Shown here piece after piece: positions 8,539-18,060 of a DNA stretch of 64,000 nt; position 1 is the first letter of the stretch; the number at the start of each line of letters is the position of its first letter. Position numbers and translations under genes: made by a program. Under the pieces are notes generated by a model. The model was not told where the DNA came from and did not search any database. It saw only the letters and a program-made list of their open reading frames with translations. This DNA comes from Nostoc edaphicum CCNP1411 (GTDB lineage: Bacteria > Cyanobacteriota > Cyanobacteriia > Cyanobacteriales > Nostocaceae). The stretch is taken from the NCBI RefSeq assembly GCF_014023275.1, contig NZ_CP054698.1, positions 3,162,001 through 3,226,000 of the forward strand, written 5' to 3'.

Positions 8539-9861
8539 CTAACTTTTGTTCAAGATTTCATTCCGACTGGCTGCACCTAGCTGGGGTAAAGAGTTGATGG
8601 CTGAGTGAGGAGTGAGAGTAGCGGGAACAGTTGGAGGGATTTGTAATTGTTGGACAACACTTTGCAGTAATTGGTCTTGTCCAGTCCGCAAACCCCAGAG
8701 ATTTGTACCACGATTGATAATAGCAAACCAAACCAAACCGCGATCGCGTGTGGGCATCACTCCCGCCAAAGCGCTCACATCGCGGAGAGTACCAGTTTTG
8801 ATCACGGTTGCTGGGGGAATGTGTCTGGCGTGCAGTGTTCCCCGGCGATCAAATCCAGACATGGGGAACAAGTCAGCCAAATTCAGTTGATGGGTGGTTG
8901 CTTCCCTTTGAATAGCCATTAACATCGCACAAGCAGCCCTGGGGGAAATACGATTTTCCTGGCCTAGGCCGGAACCATTGATTAACTGAATTTCCACTTG
9001 TGGCACCCTAGCAAGGCTAGCAGCGGTTGATTGTACTACACTTGCTCCTCCCACTGACTCTGCCAGCATCTCTGCCATATCGTTGTTACTGTAAACGTTC
9101 ATTTCCTTGATTAGTTGCTTCAAGGGTAATGAGCGATGACGTAGTAACAAAATTTGTTGAGCATTGGGTTGCATCGCAACTTTCACCGCACCAGCAATCA
9201 CGACTTCAGGCTTGGGTGTTCCCTTGGGCATGATTGAGTGTATATAAACAGCAGGGCGTCCCCAAGTCGCACGATTTAGTGTTTGCTTGAGTATTAGACC
9301 GGCTAGCATCGGCTGACGTTGGAAATTCATGGCAAAATTGCCAGTAATGATCAAATTTCCCTTTACCTGCTTGATGCCCATTTTATTGAGAGTATTACCA
9401 AGAGCGATCGCTTCTTCCCAAACAAACAAAGGATCGCCACCACCAGTAATCACCAAATCGCCCTGTACAACCCCTTTGACCACTGGCCCAGTGACACTTA
9501 CTAAAGTATCAAATTGGTGATCTGGTCCCCAAGCTTTCAACGCAACTAATGAAGTGGCAATTTTAGTTAAAGACGCAGCGGGCAGAGGTGTTGTACCTTG
9601 GTGATTTGCCATCAGCATCGGCCCCGACTGCATCCAAATTCCCTGACTCTCAGCTAGATTTTGGGCGACTAGTTTTGATGTTATGAGCTTTTTCAGATAT
9701 TCCTGCACCGTAGTTGCCCCAGTTGGATTGGGATCAGGGGCAAGAACTAAGCCAGGACTACTTTGCCAAGTCAAAGCATCTAAGGCATCTAGAGGTTTGA
9801 TTTGTACCCCGGCCATTTCCAGCCAAAGCGACACCAAACCTGAACCCAATAATTCCAGCAT
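8539..9861 (-). CDS. D-alanyl-D-alanine carboxypeptidase, PBP4 type (peptidase S13)
   Basis: This penicillin-binding peptidase trims or cross-cuts peptidoglycan stem peptides. The three active-site boxes are in order: S97-L-T-K100 in PLPAASLTKIATSL, S258-N-N260 in NVYSNNDMAEM, and K355-T-G in ATVIKTGTLRDVSALAG. The spacing of about 160 residues between SxxK and SxN fits the S13 family, which has an inserted domain. The 440 residues are normal for cyanobacterial members. The N-terminus MLELLGSGLVSLWL is hydrophobic and may serve as an export signal. GAGG precedes the ATG by about 8 nt. It lies in a run of minus-strand genes with 280 bp to htrA. Confidence 0.92.
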   Translation of the reverse strand: MLELLGSGLVSLWLEMAGVQIKPLDALDALTWQSSPGLVLAPDPNPTGATTVQEYLKKLITSKLVAQNLAESQGIWMQSGPMLMANHQGTTPLPAASLTKIATSLVALKAWGPDHQFDTLVSVTGPVVKGVVQGDLVITGGGDPLFVWEEAIALGNTLNKMGIKQVKGNLIITGNFAMNFQRQPMLAGLILKQTLNRATWGRPAVYIHSIMPKGTPKPEVVIAGAVKVAMQPNAQQILLLRHRSLPLKQLIKEMNVYSNNDMAEMLAESVGGASVVQSTAASLARVPQVEIQLINGSGLGQENRISPRAACAMLMAIQREATTHQLNLADLFPMSGFDRRGTLHARHIPPATVIKTGTLRDVSALAGVMPTRDRGLVWFAIINRGTNLWGLRTGQDQLLQSVVQQLQIPPTVPATLTPHSAINSLPQLGAASRNEILNKS

Positions 9862-10502
9862 TTTTTATTCCTCTATTAGGATTTAAGTTTCCTGTGCTAA
9901 TATACAAGTTTTTTTACGCTAATCAGTATTGAGTCATAATAGCTGGTGTTTTTATCATCTGTAAGTAGGGTGAATAATATTGTTTTTGTGGCTCCTTTGA
10001 CAATGCCAAAATGCCCATTGCTTATGAAGATAGCCTAATGAGAATAAAAAATCTCTAGCTGAGACAATGAGATGAATTAATTATGGTAAAAATGTATATC
10101 AAGGTATGAAGCGATCGCATCTCATCAAAATAATTCATGAGAAGGAGTCAGAAGACAGAATTCAGAATTCAAGAATACCCCATGCCTGAAGTCAGGGGTA
10201 ACAATCGGAAAGAATTTTTCTTCTCCACGATAGCGTAGCGGTAGCGAATCCTTGAGCGTCTTAAAATCGGGGGCTTTAAACCTCGATTCTCCATCCAGTC
10301 GCACAGAATCCAGAATGGATTCTGGCTCCTGAATTCTTCTTTGGTAATTCGTAATTGAATTAGTTAAGGATTCATGCTCCGACTAATTATAAAGCAGCAA
10401 TTTTAGATTTTAATACGGGACTCAAACCCTAAAATTACCTTAGCGCAGTACGAAATAGTCCGCGAAGTCATTACAAATTACGAATTACGAATTAGTTAAT
10501 AT
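9862..10502. other. Non-coding stretch, about 640 bp
   Basis: It holds short repeats: GAATTCAGAATTCA near 10160, HIP1 near 10110, a small dispersed repeat (GATAGCGTAGCGGTAGCGAATCC) near 10229, a small palindrome CCTGA-AG-TCAGG near 10185, and TAATTACGAATTACGAATTA-type tandem sequence at 10470-10500. No gene is supported. Confidence 0.5.
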
Positions 10503-11573
10503 CTATTTTCTTTCTGGATGTGCTGCATCCTCTGCTGAAGGAGTACCCATCTGATTAATTGTGGCAATCATCTGATACAAGCGCCCCAAGTCGCGTTGAT
10601 TGAAGTACAAAATGAGGCGGGGTAGCCCAACAGTTTCATCTTGTGCTTCTTGAGGTAATGCCTGACTTTTTTCAATTCGTCCTTTAACAATAATGTCGCT
10701 GAAATCAGCATTGAGTTGCTCAACAAGAGCGTCTGATATATCTGTTTTCAGACGGATGACTAATTGATCCCCTACATAGCGGCTAGAATGATAAACCTGG
10801 TAAAAACGGGTGATAGCGTCGCAAGCTACATCCAGGTTATCTGTCACCGTGTAAAGGCTGGGGTCTTCAGGACTGACAAGACCATTTTGCACTAATTGCT
10901 TATCAATGTATTCGCTCCAAGAGCGCCAGTAATCACCACCAGGGCGATCAATTAAAACTAGAGGTACTGGGCCAAATTTACCAGTCTGGCTTAATGTCAT
11001 GCATTCAAAAGCTTCATCTTGAGTGCCAAAGCCTCCCGGAAATAAGGCTACAGCATCACTTTCTTTCAGAAGAAACAGCTTGCGGGTGAAGAAATATTTG
11101 AAGTGAATTAACTTGGGATCACCTTCTATAAAAGGGTTTGCTTCCTGTTCAAAGGGTAACTGAATGTTTAATCCAAAGGAATTTTCTCGCCCAGCACCTT
11201 CGTGTCCCGCCTGCATGATTCCACCGCCGCCGCCGGTCATCACCATGAATCCTAATTGAGAAACAGCGTGAGCAAACTCAAGGGCCATTTGGTACTCTGG
11301 TGTATCTGCCGCGAGACGAGCAGAACCGAAGATTGTAACTTTGCGAACGTGTCGGTAATCATAAAAAAGCTCGAAACCGCGCTCCATATCTGCTAACGCA
11401 GCCGACAAGATTTTCCAATCGAGACGCTCAATTTCGCTATCAGCTAGACGAACAATAGTAGCAAGTGCTTGCTGAATAAATTGCCGATTTTTTAATGTCG
11501 GTAAACGAGCGATCAATTCAGCGATATCCGCCTGTAAAGACTCTAATGTGTCAAACGACGCAGATGAGGTCAT
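10503..11573 (-). CDS. LOG family protein (TIGR00730-like, Rossmann nucleotide-binding)
   Basis: The LOG family includes cytokinin riboside 5'-monophosphate phosphoribohydrolases, long misnamed lysine decarboxylases. The core carries TIFGSARL, the glycine motif VMTGGGGGIMQAGHEGAG (about 112-128), and the signature PGGFGTQDEAFE (about 179-190). At 356 residues it is longer than stand-alone LOG enzymes (about 180-200). It has about 70 extra helical residues at the N-terminus and about 100 at the C-terminus, as in the large cyanobacterial subgroup, whose substrate is not established. Start ATG 11573. It is downstream of the pentapeptide gene with a 113-bp gap. Confidence 0.88.
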   Translation of the reverse strand: MTSSASFDTLESLQADIAELIARLPTLKNRQFIQQALATIVRLADSEIERLDWKILSAALADMERGFELFYDYRHVRKVTIFGSARLAADTPEYQMALEFAHAVSQLGFMVMTGGGGGIMQAGHEGAGRENSFGLNIQLPFEQEANPFIEGDPKLIHFKYFFTRKLFLLKESDAVALFPGGFGTQDEAFECMTLSQTGKFGPVPLVLIDRPGGDYWRSWSEYIDKQLVQNGLVSPEDPSLYTVTDNLDVACDAITRFYQVYHSSRYVGDQLVIRLKTDISDALVEQLNADFSDIIVKGRIEKSQALPQEAQDETVGLPRLILYFNQRDLGRLYQMIATINQMGTPSAEDAAHPERK

Positions 11574-11686
11574 GAGAACTGCCGCAACAATGGCACTATA
11601 TTTTACGTGAATGACTTACACTCTAGCAAGCAGGATATACCCCTCTAGAGAAAAGGCGATCGCATCGTGCTAATAACTTAGACATT

Positions 11687-13456
11687 TCAATTCAATCCCA
11701 GTTCTTCTTTCAACGCTTCTGGCACATTAACTGCTGTCTCTAATCCCCGCACACCTTCCCACTGCTGCTTTTTACCCCAGGTCATTTCTTGGAGATTGGC
11801 GTCGCTGAGGTCTGCACCACCCAGAATGGCGTAACTGAGGTTGCTATGGCTAAGATCCGCACCATTGAGAATAGCACCACTGAGGTTACTGCCACTGAGG
11901 TTAGCACTGTTAAGCTTGGCATAGCTGAGGTCTGTGCCGAACAGGATGGCGTCGGTGAGATCGGCACCACTGAGGTCGGCGTCGTTCAGAATCACGCCAC
12001 TGAGGTCGGCTTCGTTGAGAATTACCCGACTCAGGTCTACGCCACTAAGGTCGGCACCTAAGAACATTGCACCGTTAAGTCTGGCATTGTTAAGTTTGGC
12101 ACCGTTAAGTTTGGCGTAGCTGAGGTCTGCGGCAACAAGGATAGCATCACTAAGGTTGGTACTGAAAAGAATTGTGTCACTGAGGTTAGTACCGTTGAGA
12201 ATGGCGTGACTCAAATCAGCACCACTGAGGTCGGCGCGGCAAAGATCGGCATAGCTAAGACTAACGCTGCTAAGGTTGGCTTCACTCAAATTTGCACCGA
12301 AAAGGATGGCGTTACTTAGATCAGCATGGCTAAGGTTGGTGCTACTCAGGTCAGCGCGGTTGAGGTCGGCATGGTTGAGGTCGGCGCGGCTGAGATTCGT
12401 ACTGCTGAGGTCAGCGCGGTTGAGGTCGGCACGGCTGAGGTTAGCACAGCTGAGGTTAGCACCACTGAGGTTGGTGCTACTGAGGTCGGCCCCACTGAGG
12501 TTAGCACCGCTAAGGTTGGCACCGCTGAGGTTGGCATCACCAAGGTTGGCACCGCTAAGATTGGCACCGCTGAAATTTACGCCAGTTAAGTTGGCATCGC
12601 CGAGATAAGCAAAGCTTAGGTCAGCGCCACTAAAGTCTGCCCCGGTGAGGTTGGCATCGCCTAAGTAAGCACTCTGAAAGTTACCGCCTTTGAGGAATTG
12701 CCCGACTATACTGCTAAAGTTACCAATTTCCAGGGCATCGCTATAGTTGATAATCCGCAGCAGTTGAGATGTAAAAAAATTGTCTGTGTCTGGTTGGGCA
12801 GATGGATAGAAGGTGATTTTTTGTTTGAGTTCATCTTGCTCTTGAGCGTAGCGGTGTAACTCTAACAGTAAAATCAGTACGTTTAGACCTGTATATATGT
12901 CTACCTGTCTCAATCCAATCGCAATATTTTGTGCTGCCAGTTTTAATCTTTTTTTCTGAGGTAAGTTATCATCTGGTGTCCCATCGATAAATTCTCCCTG
13001 ACACCAGCGATGATAAAAATCTTCTAGCCGCCAGAAAAGTAGTTCTGGGCGAATTTTTTTACCAGTCACAACCAATTCCATTACTTGGCTGACTATTTCT
13101 GGTTTCATCGCCCCATTGCCAAGTAAATCATAAATTTCTTCATGCATTTGGCGATCGCACACTCTAAAGGATAACCCAGAGGGTAGAGTGCCCAATGTCT
13201 GATCATCTATCTTAGAAGTCAAACCACTCTTTGGTATTGACCATTTTTCTAAGCTTTTTTGCAGTCTCGGAGAGTATAAATATTCCTGCAAATCATCTTG
13301 AGCAAATTTAACGCTTTTATCTGCTTCTTTAATACTTTTTTCTAGAGGTAAAACTGCTTCGGTTTCTGGCGATGTGGTCTTTGGCATCTCTTCCAACCTT
13401 GTACCTCTCACATAATTTCTCAGCAGCTGCCAGACTTGAGATAAATATGTTGACAT
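11687..13456 (-). CDS. Pentapeptide-repeat protein with a unique N-terminal domain
   Basis: This 589-residue protein has two parts. Residues 1 to about 250 are non-repetitive and mostly helical, unlike any domain I can name. Residues about 255 to 565 are an almost unbroken run of A(D/N)LSxA-type pentapeptides, which would fold as a long right-handed quadrilateral beta-helix of about 60 repeats. A short tail ends EALKEELGLN. No signal peptide is seen, so it is likely cytoplasmic. The role may be protein-protein or DNA-mimic interaction, but nothing here defines it. The 15-bp periodicity of the DNA creates several long spurious frames on both strands. Confidence 0.9.
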   Translation of the reverse strand: MSTYLSQVWQLLRNYVRGTRLEEMPKTTSPETEAVLPLEKSIKEADKSVKFAQDDLQEYLYSPRLQKSLEKWSIPKSGLTSKIDDQTLGTLPSGLSFRVCDRQMHEEIYDLLGNGAMKPEIVSQVMELVVTGKKIRPELLFWRLEDFYHRWCQGEFIDGTPDDNLPQKKRLKLAAQNIAIGLRQVDIYTGLNVLILLLELHRYAQEQDELKQKITFYPSAQPDTDNFFTSQLLRIINYSDALEIGNFSSIVGQFLKGGNFQSAYLGDANLTGADFSGADLSFAYLGDANLTGVNFSGANLSGANLGDANLSGANLSGANLSGADLSSTNLSGANLSCANLSRADLNRADLSSTNLSRADLNHADLNRADLSSTNLSHADLSNAILFGANLSEANLSSVSLSYADLCRADLSGADLSHAILNGTNLSDTILFSTNLSDAILVAADLSYAKLNGAKLNNARLNGAMFLGADLSGVDLSRVILNEADLSGVILNDADLSGADLTDAILFGTDLSYAKLNSANLSGSNLSGAILNGADLSHSNLSYAILGGADLSDANLQEMTWGKKQQWEGVRGLETAVNVPEALKEELGLN

Positions 13457-13870
13457 TTCTGTGTCCGTTGTTACATTTAAATTACTGTTTTTGATAATCC
13501 TGAATTAAAAATTTTTCTATGCTAGTTTGCTATTCATTGCCAACAATCAAGAGTATAAACAAATACTATATTAAAAAAATCATCAGTTGGCTATGTCTAT
13601 GACGAGCTACTTCTTGTGCATTTGCCAACAGCTTTCCTGGAGGGCGGCTTTTCGCTCACCTGTAGTAGCCTTCAGCTTCTTCTTGTGAGGTAAATAAAGT
13701 GTTAGCTTAAGATTCTTTCCAAAATCAAGTAATTTCCATGCTTTTGCTATTTTGTTATACTTTTTCCCCAAGAATGTTACTAGTTTGATGTAAAAATTAT
13801 GCTTACTGTTTCTTGGAGAGGTAATTGTTAGGAGAAATCCTACACTAAAACAGCATAGAAAAACTGAAAG
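13457..13870. other. Non-coding stretch between divergent genes
   Basis: About 410 bp, AT-rich, between the minus-strand pentapeptide gene and the plus-strand metalloprotease. It should hold both promoters; none was assigned with confidence. Confidence 0.4.
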
Positions 13871-13972
13871 ATGGCAACTAAAATTGAAGTCAAAAGTTTA
13901 TTGCTTAATATGAAGCAGCTAAGAGAATCGGCAGAGAGTAGGCTATATAGCTTTACAAAAGTTAAAAATTAA
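13871..13972 (+). CDS. Possible 33-residue leader peptide
   Basis: ATG at 13871 opens MATKIEVKSLLLNMKQL, followed by RESAESRLYSFTKVKN and TAA at 13970, 34 bp before the likely start of the metalloprotease. The composition is plausible for a coding sequence, but the ribosome site (GAAAG) is weak. It could be a short leader or chance. Confidence 0.3.
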   Translation: MATKIEVKSLLLNMKQLRESAESRLYSFTKVKN

Positions 13973-14006
13973 TTGCGTGCGTAATAGTTATCGGGGAATG
14001 GATGCG

Positions 14007-17000
14007 ATGAACAAATTAAGCTTTTATGTGATTTTGTTACATGGTTTATTTTTAGGGATAGCAACGGCTAGTGCCAAGTCACCATCTTTTAACAAAGTTG
14101 ATACCGAGTTGTCAGTAAAACATAAGGTTGTAGAAGGGGTAGTTACAGGCAGAATTGGAGAGAAATCTAATAGTCAGTTAACGACAGAAACTTCTCCAAC
14201 TAATATTTCAGCATTATCGCTAAAAAATATTAATCTTTCTCAGGAAAAGAAGCTACCTTCGGGACAAGTTTGGGTAGTTAATCAAAATAAACATGCACAG
14301 CCTCAACCGTTCATTTGGGTAGTAAAAGATCCTAAAAAAGCAGGGCAGCAACCATTTTTACAAGTTGCAAAACCGAATGCCAAGCCTAATCCTAGTAAAC
14401 CAGTAGCAAAGGATGATTTAGAGGTATTTGACGAAGTAATCAAAGATACCCAAAAGTCAGGGGGATTATTCACTCTATATCGCAATAAAGAAAAGAATAA
14501 AATTTATCTAGAAATTAAGCCAGAGCAACTCAATAAAAATTACCTAGCTACGGCAACGCTGGAATCAGGTATTGGCGAACGGGGTATTTACAGCGGTATG
14601 CCTCTACAAGATTTTTTGTTTTATTTCCAACGGGTGGATGATAAACTAAACTTTGTCATTCGCAATGTGAATTTTCGCACTCGTGAGGGAGATCCCCAGG
14701 CGCGATCGCTAGCCCGGTCTTTTAGTGACTCTGTTCTCTACAGCATTTCCATTAAAAGTATTCATCCACAACGCAAAACTTTTCTTATCGACTTGGGCGA
14801 TTTGCTACTGACAGATTTAGCTGGATTATCTGTAAGTTTAGGAGTCCCAGGGAGCACAGACCAGTCTTATTTTGGTACTGCTAAAGCTTTTCCCCAAAAT
14901 TTAGAAATCGAATCAGTTTTGAATTTCTCTGGTGGTACTGGCCGTGAAAGTGAAATAGCAAGCTTTGCGTCGCTAGCTGACAACCGTGGCTTTACCCTGC
15001 GTGTCCACTATAGTCTCTCGCAACTACCTGATAAAGATTATCGACCGCGAATTGCTGACGATCGCATCGGCTATTTCATCACCGCCTATCAAGACTTATC
15101 CAAAGACGATCGCGGCGATTCTTTTGTCCGCTACATCAATCGCTGGCATTTGGAAAAACAAGACCCAAAAGCAAAAATTTCTCCACCCAAAAAACCGATT
15201 GTTTTCTGGATTGATAACGCTGTGCCTTTAGAGTACCGTGATGCGATGAAAGAAGGTGTCCTGATGTGGAACAAAGCCTTTCTCAAAGCTGGATTCAAGG
15301 ATGCAATTGAAGTCCGCCAAATGCCAGATGATGCCACATGGGACCCAGCAGATATTCGTTACAACACGATTCGCTGGATTAACACAGTCGATGGCTACTT
15401 TGCAATGGGGCCATCCCGCGTTAACCCCTTGACTGGAGAAATTTTGGATGCAGATATTCTCGTAGATGCCAGCTTTGTCAGGCTACTAAAGAGTGAGTAT
15501 CGCAAAATCGTCCAACCTAGCCAACAATCTAGCCAAACACAAAATCGCACTACTCTATCAGCTTTGATGCAAAATCGTCTACTTTGCGCTAATGGTTTAG
15601 ATGCGAAAAACAATGGTATGCCCCAGCAAATGCAAGGGGAACAGGGGTTGTTGAGTCGTTTATCAAAAATGGCAGGCGAGTACGATTTATGCTATGGGAT
15701 GGAAGCTGCTAACCAGTTTGCTGTTGGTTCATTGGCGATGTCACTGCTGCCAGATACTATGGCCACTCCAGATCAGGTGAAAGAATATATCAATCAATAC
15801 TTACGTTTAATCATTGCTCACGAAGTTGGACATACTCTTGGTTTACGTCATAACTTCCGTGGTAGTACACTGCTAGCACCGGAGGAAATGAATAATACGG
15901 AAATTACCAAAACTAAAGGTTTGACAACTTCTGTGATGGACTATATTCCCCCAAATATTGCCCCTCAAGGGACAAAACAGGGAGATTATTTTCCCAGTAT
16001 GGTGGGCGTTTATGATGAATGGGCGATTAAGTATGGTTACATAGCAATTCAAACATCAACTCCTCTAGCAGAAAAGCCAATTTTGGAGGAAATTGCAGCA
16101 GAATCTTACAAGCCAGAGTTGAGTTATTCCACAGATGAAGATGTCTATGACCTTGATCCAACTGCCAATGCTTGGGATAACAGTGGTAATGTGCTGCTTT
16201 ATTCTCAGTGGCAATTGAATAATTCGCGGGTGATGTGGGAACGTCTCGATAAACGTTACCCATTGGCTGGTGATAGTTACAGCGATGTGAGCGAACGTTT
16301 TAGTACAGTATTGGGTAACTATTTCCAGCAAATATATTACACCACAAAATACATTGGGGGACAATCTTTCTATCGCATCCGCCCCAACGAGATAGCCTCC
16401 GAGAAAGTCTCTGAAGTCGGCCAACACCGATTACCATTTGAACCAGTACCAGTTGAACAACAACGGCAGGCCTTAGAAACGCTACAAAAATACGTATTTG
16501 CAGAAGATGCCCTGAGCTTTTCACCCGAACTACTGAATAAATTAGCTCCTTCTCGTTGGCGACATTGGGGTAGTTCTCCTCAAGTTGGTCGTTTAGATTA
16601 TCCAATTCATGACTTGGTGCTACTGATGCAGGGTTCTGTGTTGCGGGATTTATTCTCAGGCGATCGCCTCTCTCGCCTCAAGGATATTGAACTCAAAACA
16701 AAGCCCGAAAATGCACTGACTCTACCTGAACTATTTGAAACTTTGCAATCAGGTATTTGGACGGAAGTCATGAAACCAAAAGGTAAACCAATGAAGATTG
16801 CCAGTTTACGGCGAGGCTTGCAGCGTCAATATCTGGACATTTTGACTGGTATGGTATTGCGAAAAGAAAATGTTCCTGAAGATGCCCGGACTCTAGCTTG
16901 GTATAAACTCAAACAACTAGATGAGAAACTTAAGGGGGTTAATTCCGAGGATGAATACACCAAAGCGCACTTATTAGAGACGCGCGATCGCATCGAGAAA

Positions 17001-17030
17001 GTCTTAAACGCCCCGTTGCAAGGAAATTAA
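14007..17030 (+). CDS. Large zinc-dependent metalloprotease (DUF5117/DUF4953 type), exported
   Basis: This exported protein of about 1007 residues has the gluzincin/metzincin-like motif HEVGHTLGLRHNF (first His about residue 605), the extended HExxHxxGxxH that binds zinc and carries the catalytic Glu. The region before the motif fits the DUF5117 module and the motif region the DUF4953 module. The frame is open from a GTG at 13977, but the start at ATG 14007 gives a clean signal peptide (MNKLSFYVILLHGLFLGIATASA); ATG 13998 is an alternative. A Pro/Lys-rich linker follows the signal. The substrate is unknown. Cyanobacterial members are widely annotated as zinc-dependent metalloproteases. Confidence 0.88.
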   Translation: MNKLSFYVILLHGLFLGIATASAKSPSFNKVDTELSVKHKVVEGVVTGRIGEKSNSQLTTETSPTNISALSLKNINLSQEKKLPSGQVWVVNQNKHAQPQPFIWVVKDPKKAGQQPFLQVAKPNAKPNPSKPVAKDDLEVFDEVIKDTQKSGGLFTLYRNKEKNKIYLEIKPEQLNKNYLATATLESGIGERGIYSGMPLQDFLFYFQRVDDKLNFVIRNVNFRTREGDPQARSLARSFSDSVLYSISIKSIHPQRKTFLIDLGDLLLTDLAGLSVSLGVPGSTDQSYFGTAKAFPQNLEIESVLNFSGGTGRESEIASFASLADNRGFTLRVHYSLSQLPDKDYRPRIADDRIGYFITAYQDLSKDDRGDSFVRYINRWHLEKQDPKAKISPPKKPIVFWIDNAVPLEYRDAMKEGVLMWNKAFLKAGFKDAIEVRQMPDDATWDPADIRYNTIRWINTVDGYFAMGPSRVNPLTGEILDADILVDASFVRLLKSEYRKIVQPSQQSSQTQNRTTLSALMQNRLLCANGLDAKNNGMPQQMQGEQGLLSRLSKMAGEYDLCYGMEAANQFAVGSLAMSLLPDTMATPDQVKEYINQYLRLIIAHEVGHTLGLRHNFRGSTLLAPEEMNNTEITKTKGLTTSVMDYIPPNIAPQGTKQGDYFPSMVGVYDEWAIKYGYIAIQTSTPLAEKPILEEIAAESYKPELSYSTDEDVYDLDPTANAWDNSGNVLLYSQWQLNNSRVMWERLDKRYPLAGDSYSDVSERFSTVLGNYFQQIYYTTKYIGGQSFYRIRPNEIASEKVSEVGQHRLPFEPVPVEQQRQALETLQKYVFAEDALSFSPELLNKLAPSRWRHWGSSPQVGRLDYPIHDLVLLMQGSVLRDLFSGDRLSRLKDIELKTKPENALTLPELFETLQSGIWTEVMKPKGKPMKIASLRRGLQRQYLDILTGMVLRKENVPEDARTLAWYKLKQLDEKLKGVNSEDEYTKAHLLETRDRIEKVLNAPLQGN

Positions 17031-17135
17031 ACAAGATAGAAGTGAGGAGTTAATAGTAAAATTCCTTACTTCTCTTCTTTTCCCTAATTTTGGCAAATTA
17101 TATTTAGAATGCTCATACAGGCTGAAAAATAGTTT

Positions 17136-17555
17136 ATGTCAGCTAGAGATAAATTTCACAATGTTGTGAAATCGGCATTACAAAAAGACGGGTGGCGAAT
17201 TACTCATGATCCTTTGCTGATTCGCATAGAAAATATTACCGATATGTACATTGATTTAGGTGCAGAGAGAATTATTGCGGCAGAAAGAGAGGGACAAGTA
17301 ATAGCGGTTGAAGTGAAAAGTTTTATCGGCACTTCAACTATTTCTGAGTTTCATACTGCGGTGGGACAGTTTATTAATTATCGATATGCCTTAGAAGAAA
17401 TAGATTCCGAGCGAGTTTTATATTTGGCAGTGCCCTTAAACACTTATAACGATTTTTTAAATAAACCATTTATTAAAAGTATTATCCAGCGCAGTCAAAT
17501 CAATCTGATAGTTTATGATGTGGAAACGGAGGAAATTATCCGATGGCAGATTTAG
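17136..17555 (+). CDS. xisH: XisH family protein (fdxN-element excision control factor)
   Basis: The 139 residues match XisH: MSARDKFHNVVKSALQKDGW, ITHDPLLIRI, then IDLGAERIIAAEREGQVIAVEVKSF. The pattern Asp...Glu-x-Lys (IDLGAE, VEVKSF) is that of a PD-(D/E)xK nuclease fold. In Anabaena, XisH and XisI act with the recombinase XisF in excising the fdxN element during heterocyst differentiation. The family is, however, abundant in cyanobacteria far from any excision element. The last 13 bp overlap xisI, a typical translationally coupled pair. No recombinase gene or element border is visible nearby. Confidence 0.93.
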   Translation: MSARDKFHNVVKSALQKDGWRITHDPLLIRIENITDMYIDLGAERIIAAEREGQVIAVEVKSFIGTSTISEFHTAVGQFINYRYALEEIDSERVLYLAVPLNTYNDFLNKPFIKSIIQRSQINLIVYDVETEEIIRWQI

Positions 17556-17878
17556 ATAAATATCGAAACTGTATTCGTCAATTACTTACAGAATATGCTC
17601 AACGTGCCTCCTCTAATAATGAAATTGAAGCTCAAACAATTTTTGATGGAGAACAAGACCATTATCAACTGATATATATTGGTTGGCAAAATAGACGCAG
17701 GGTTTTTGGGCCTGTGATGCATTTTGATATCAGAAACGGCAAAATTTGGATTCAGTGGAATGGTACAGAAGAGGATGTAGGTGAGCAACTAGCGGCGATG
17801 GGAGTACCAAAACACGATATTGTAGTTGGATTTCACCCACCTTACATCCGGCAGTATACAGATTATGCTGTGAGTTAA
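17543..17878 (+). CDS. xisI: XisI family protein
   Basis: This 111-residue partner of XisH has the family pattern MADLDKYRNCIRQLLTEYA, DHYQLIYIGWQNRRRV, IQWNGTEEDVGEQLAAMGV and VVGFHPPYIRQYT. The start ATG 17543 lies inside the end of xisH, so the two are co-translated. Its biochemical role is not established; with XisH it probably forms a complex. A second xisH fragment without xisI lies at 43580-43813. Confidence 0.93.
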   Translation: MADLDKYRNCIRQLLTEYAQRASSNNEIEAQTIFDGEQDHYQLIYIGWQNRRRVFGPVMHFDIRNGKIWIQWNGTEEDVGEQLAAMGVPKHDIVVGFHPPYIRQYTDYAVS

Positions 17879-18060
17879 TCACAAATCAGTCAGAGCGATC
17901 GCTTGGAGATTACCCTCTGATGTAAGAGGCGCATTAGGTTCTTTTCCCACTGCTTGGCAATGTCGCCCAATATATAGGGTTTTCTGCATCAAGTTTATGT
18001 ATAAAAAACTCAAGATGAGGCAGCAGATGAGAATTTTCCTCCTGCTACCTCTGCTTTCGC

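Noticed and set aside
8336..8542. 68-codon ORF between htrA and the PBP4 gene
   Set aside because: Overlaps the 3' end of the PBP4 gene and has no family.
10180..10200. Palindrome CCTGA-AG-TCAGG as an IS200/IS605 end
   Set aside because: No transposase or matching partner end nearby; too short to support.
11782..12608. Several open frames on both strands inside the pentapeptide gene
   Set aside because: The 15-bp repeat keeps all frames open; the products are repetitive shadows such as LRLAPLRSA, not real proteins.
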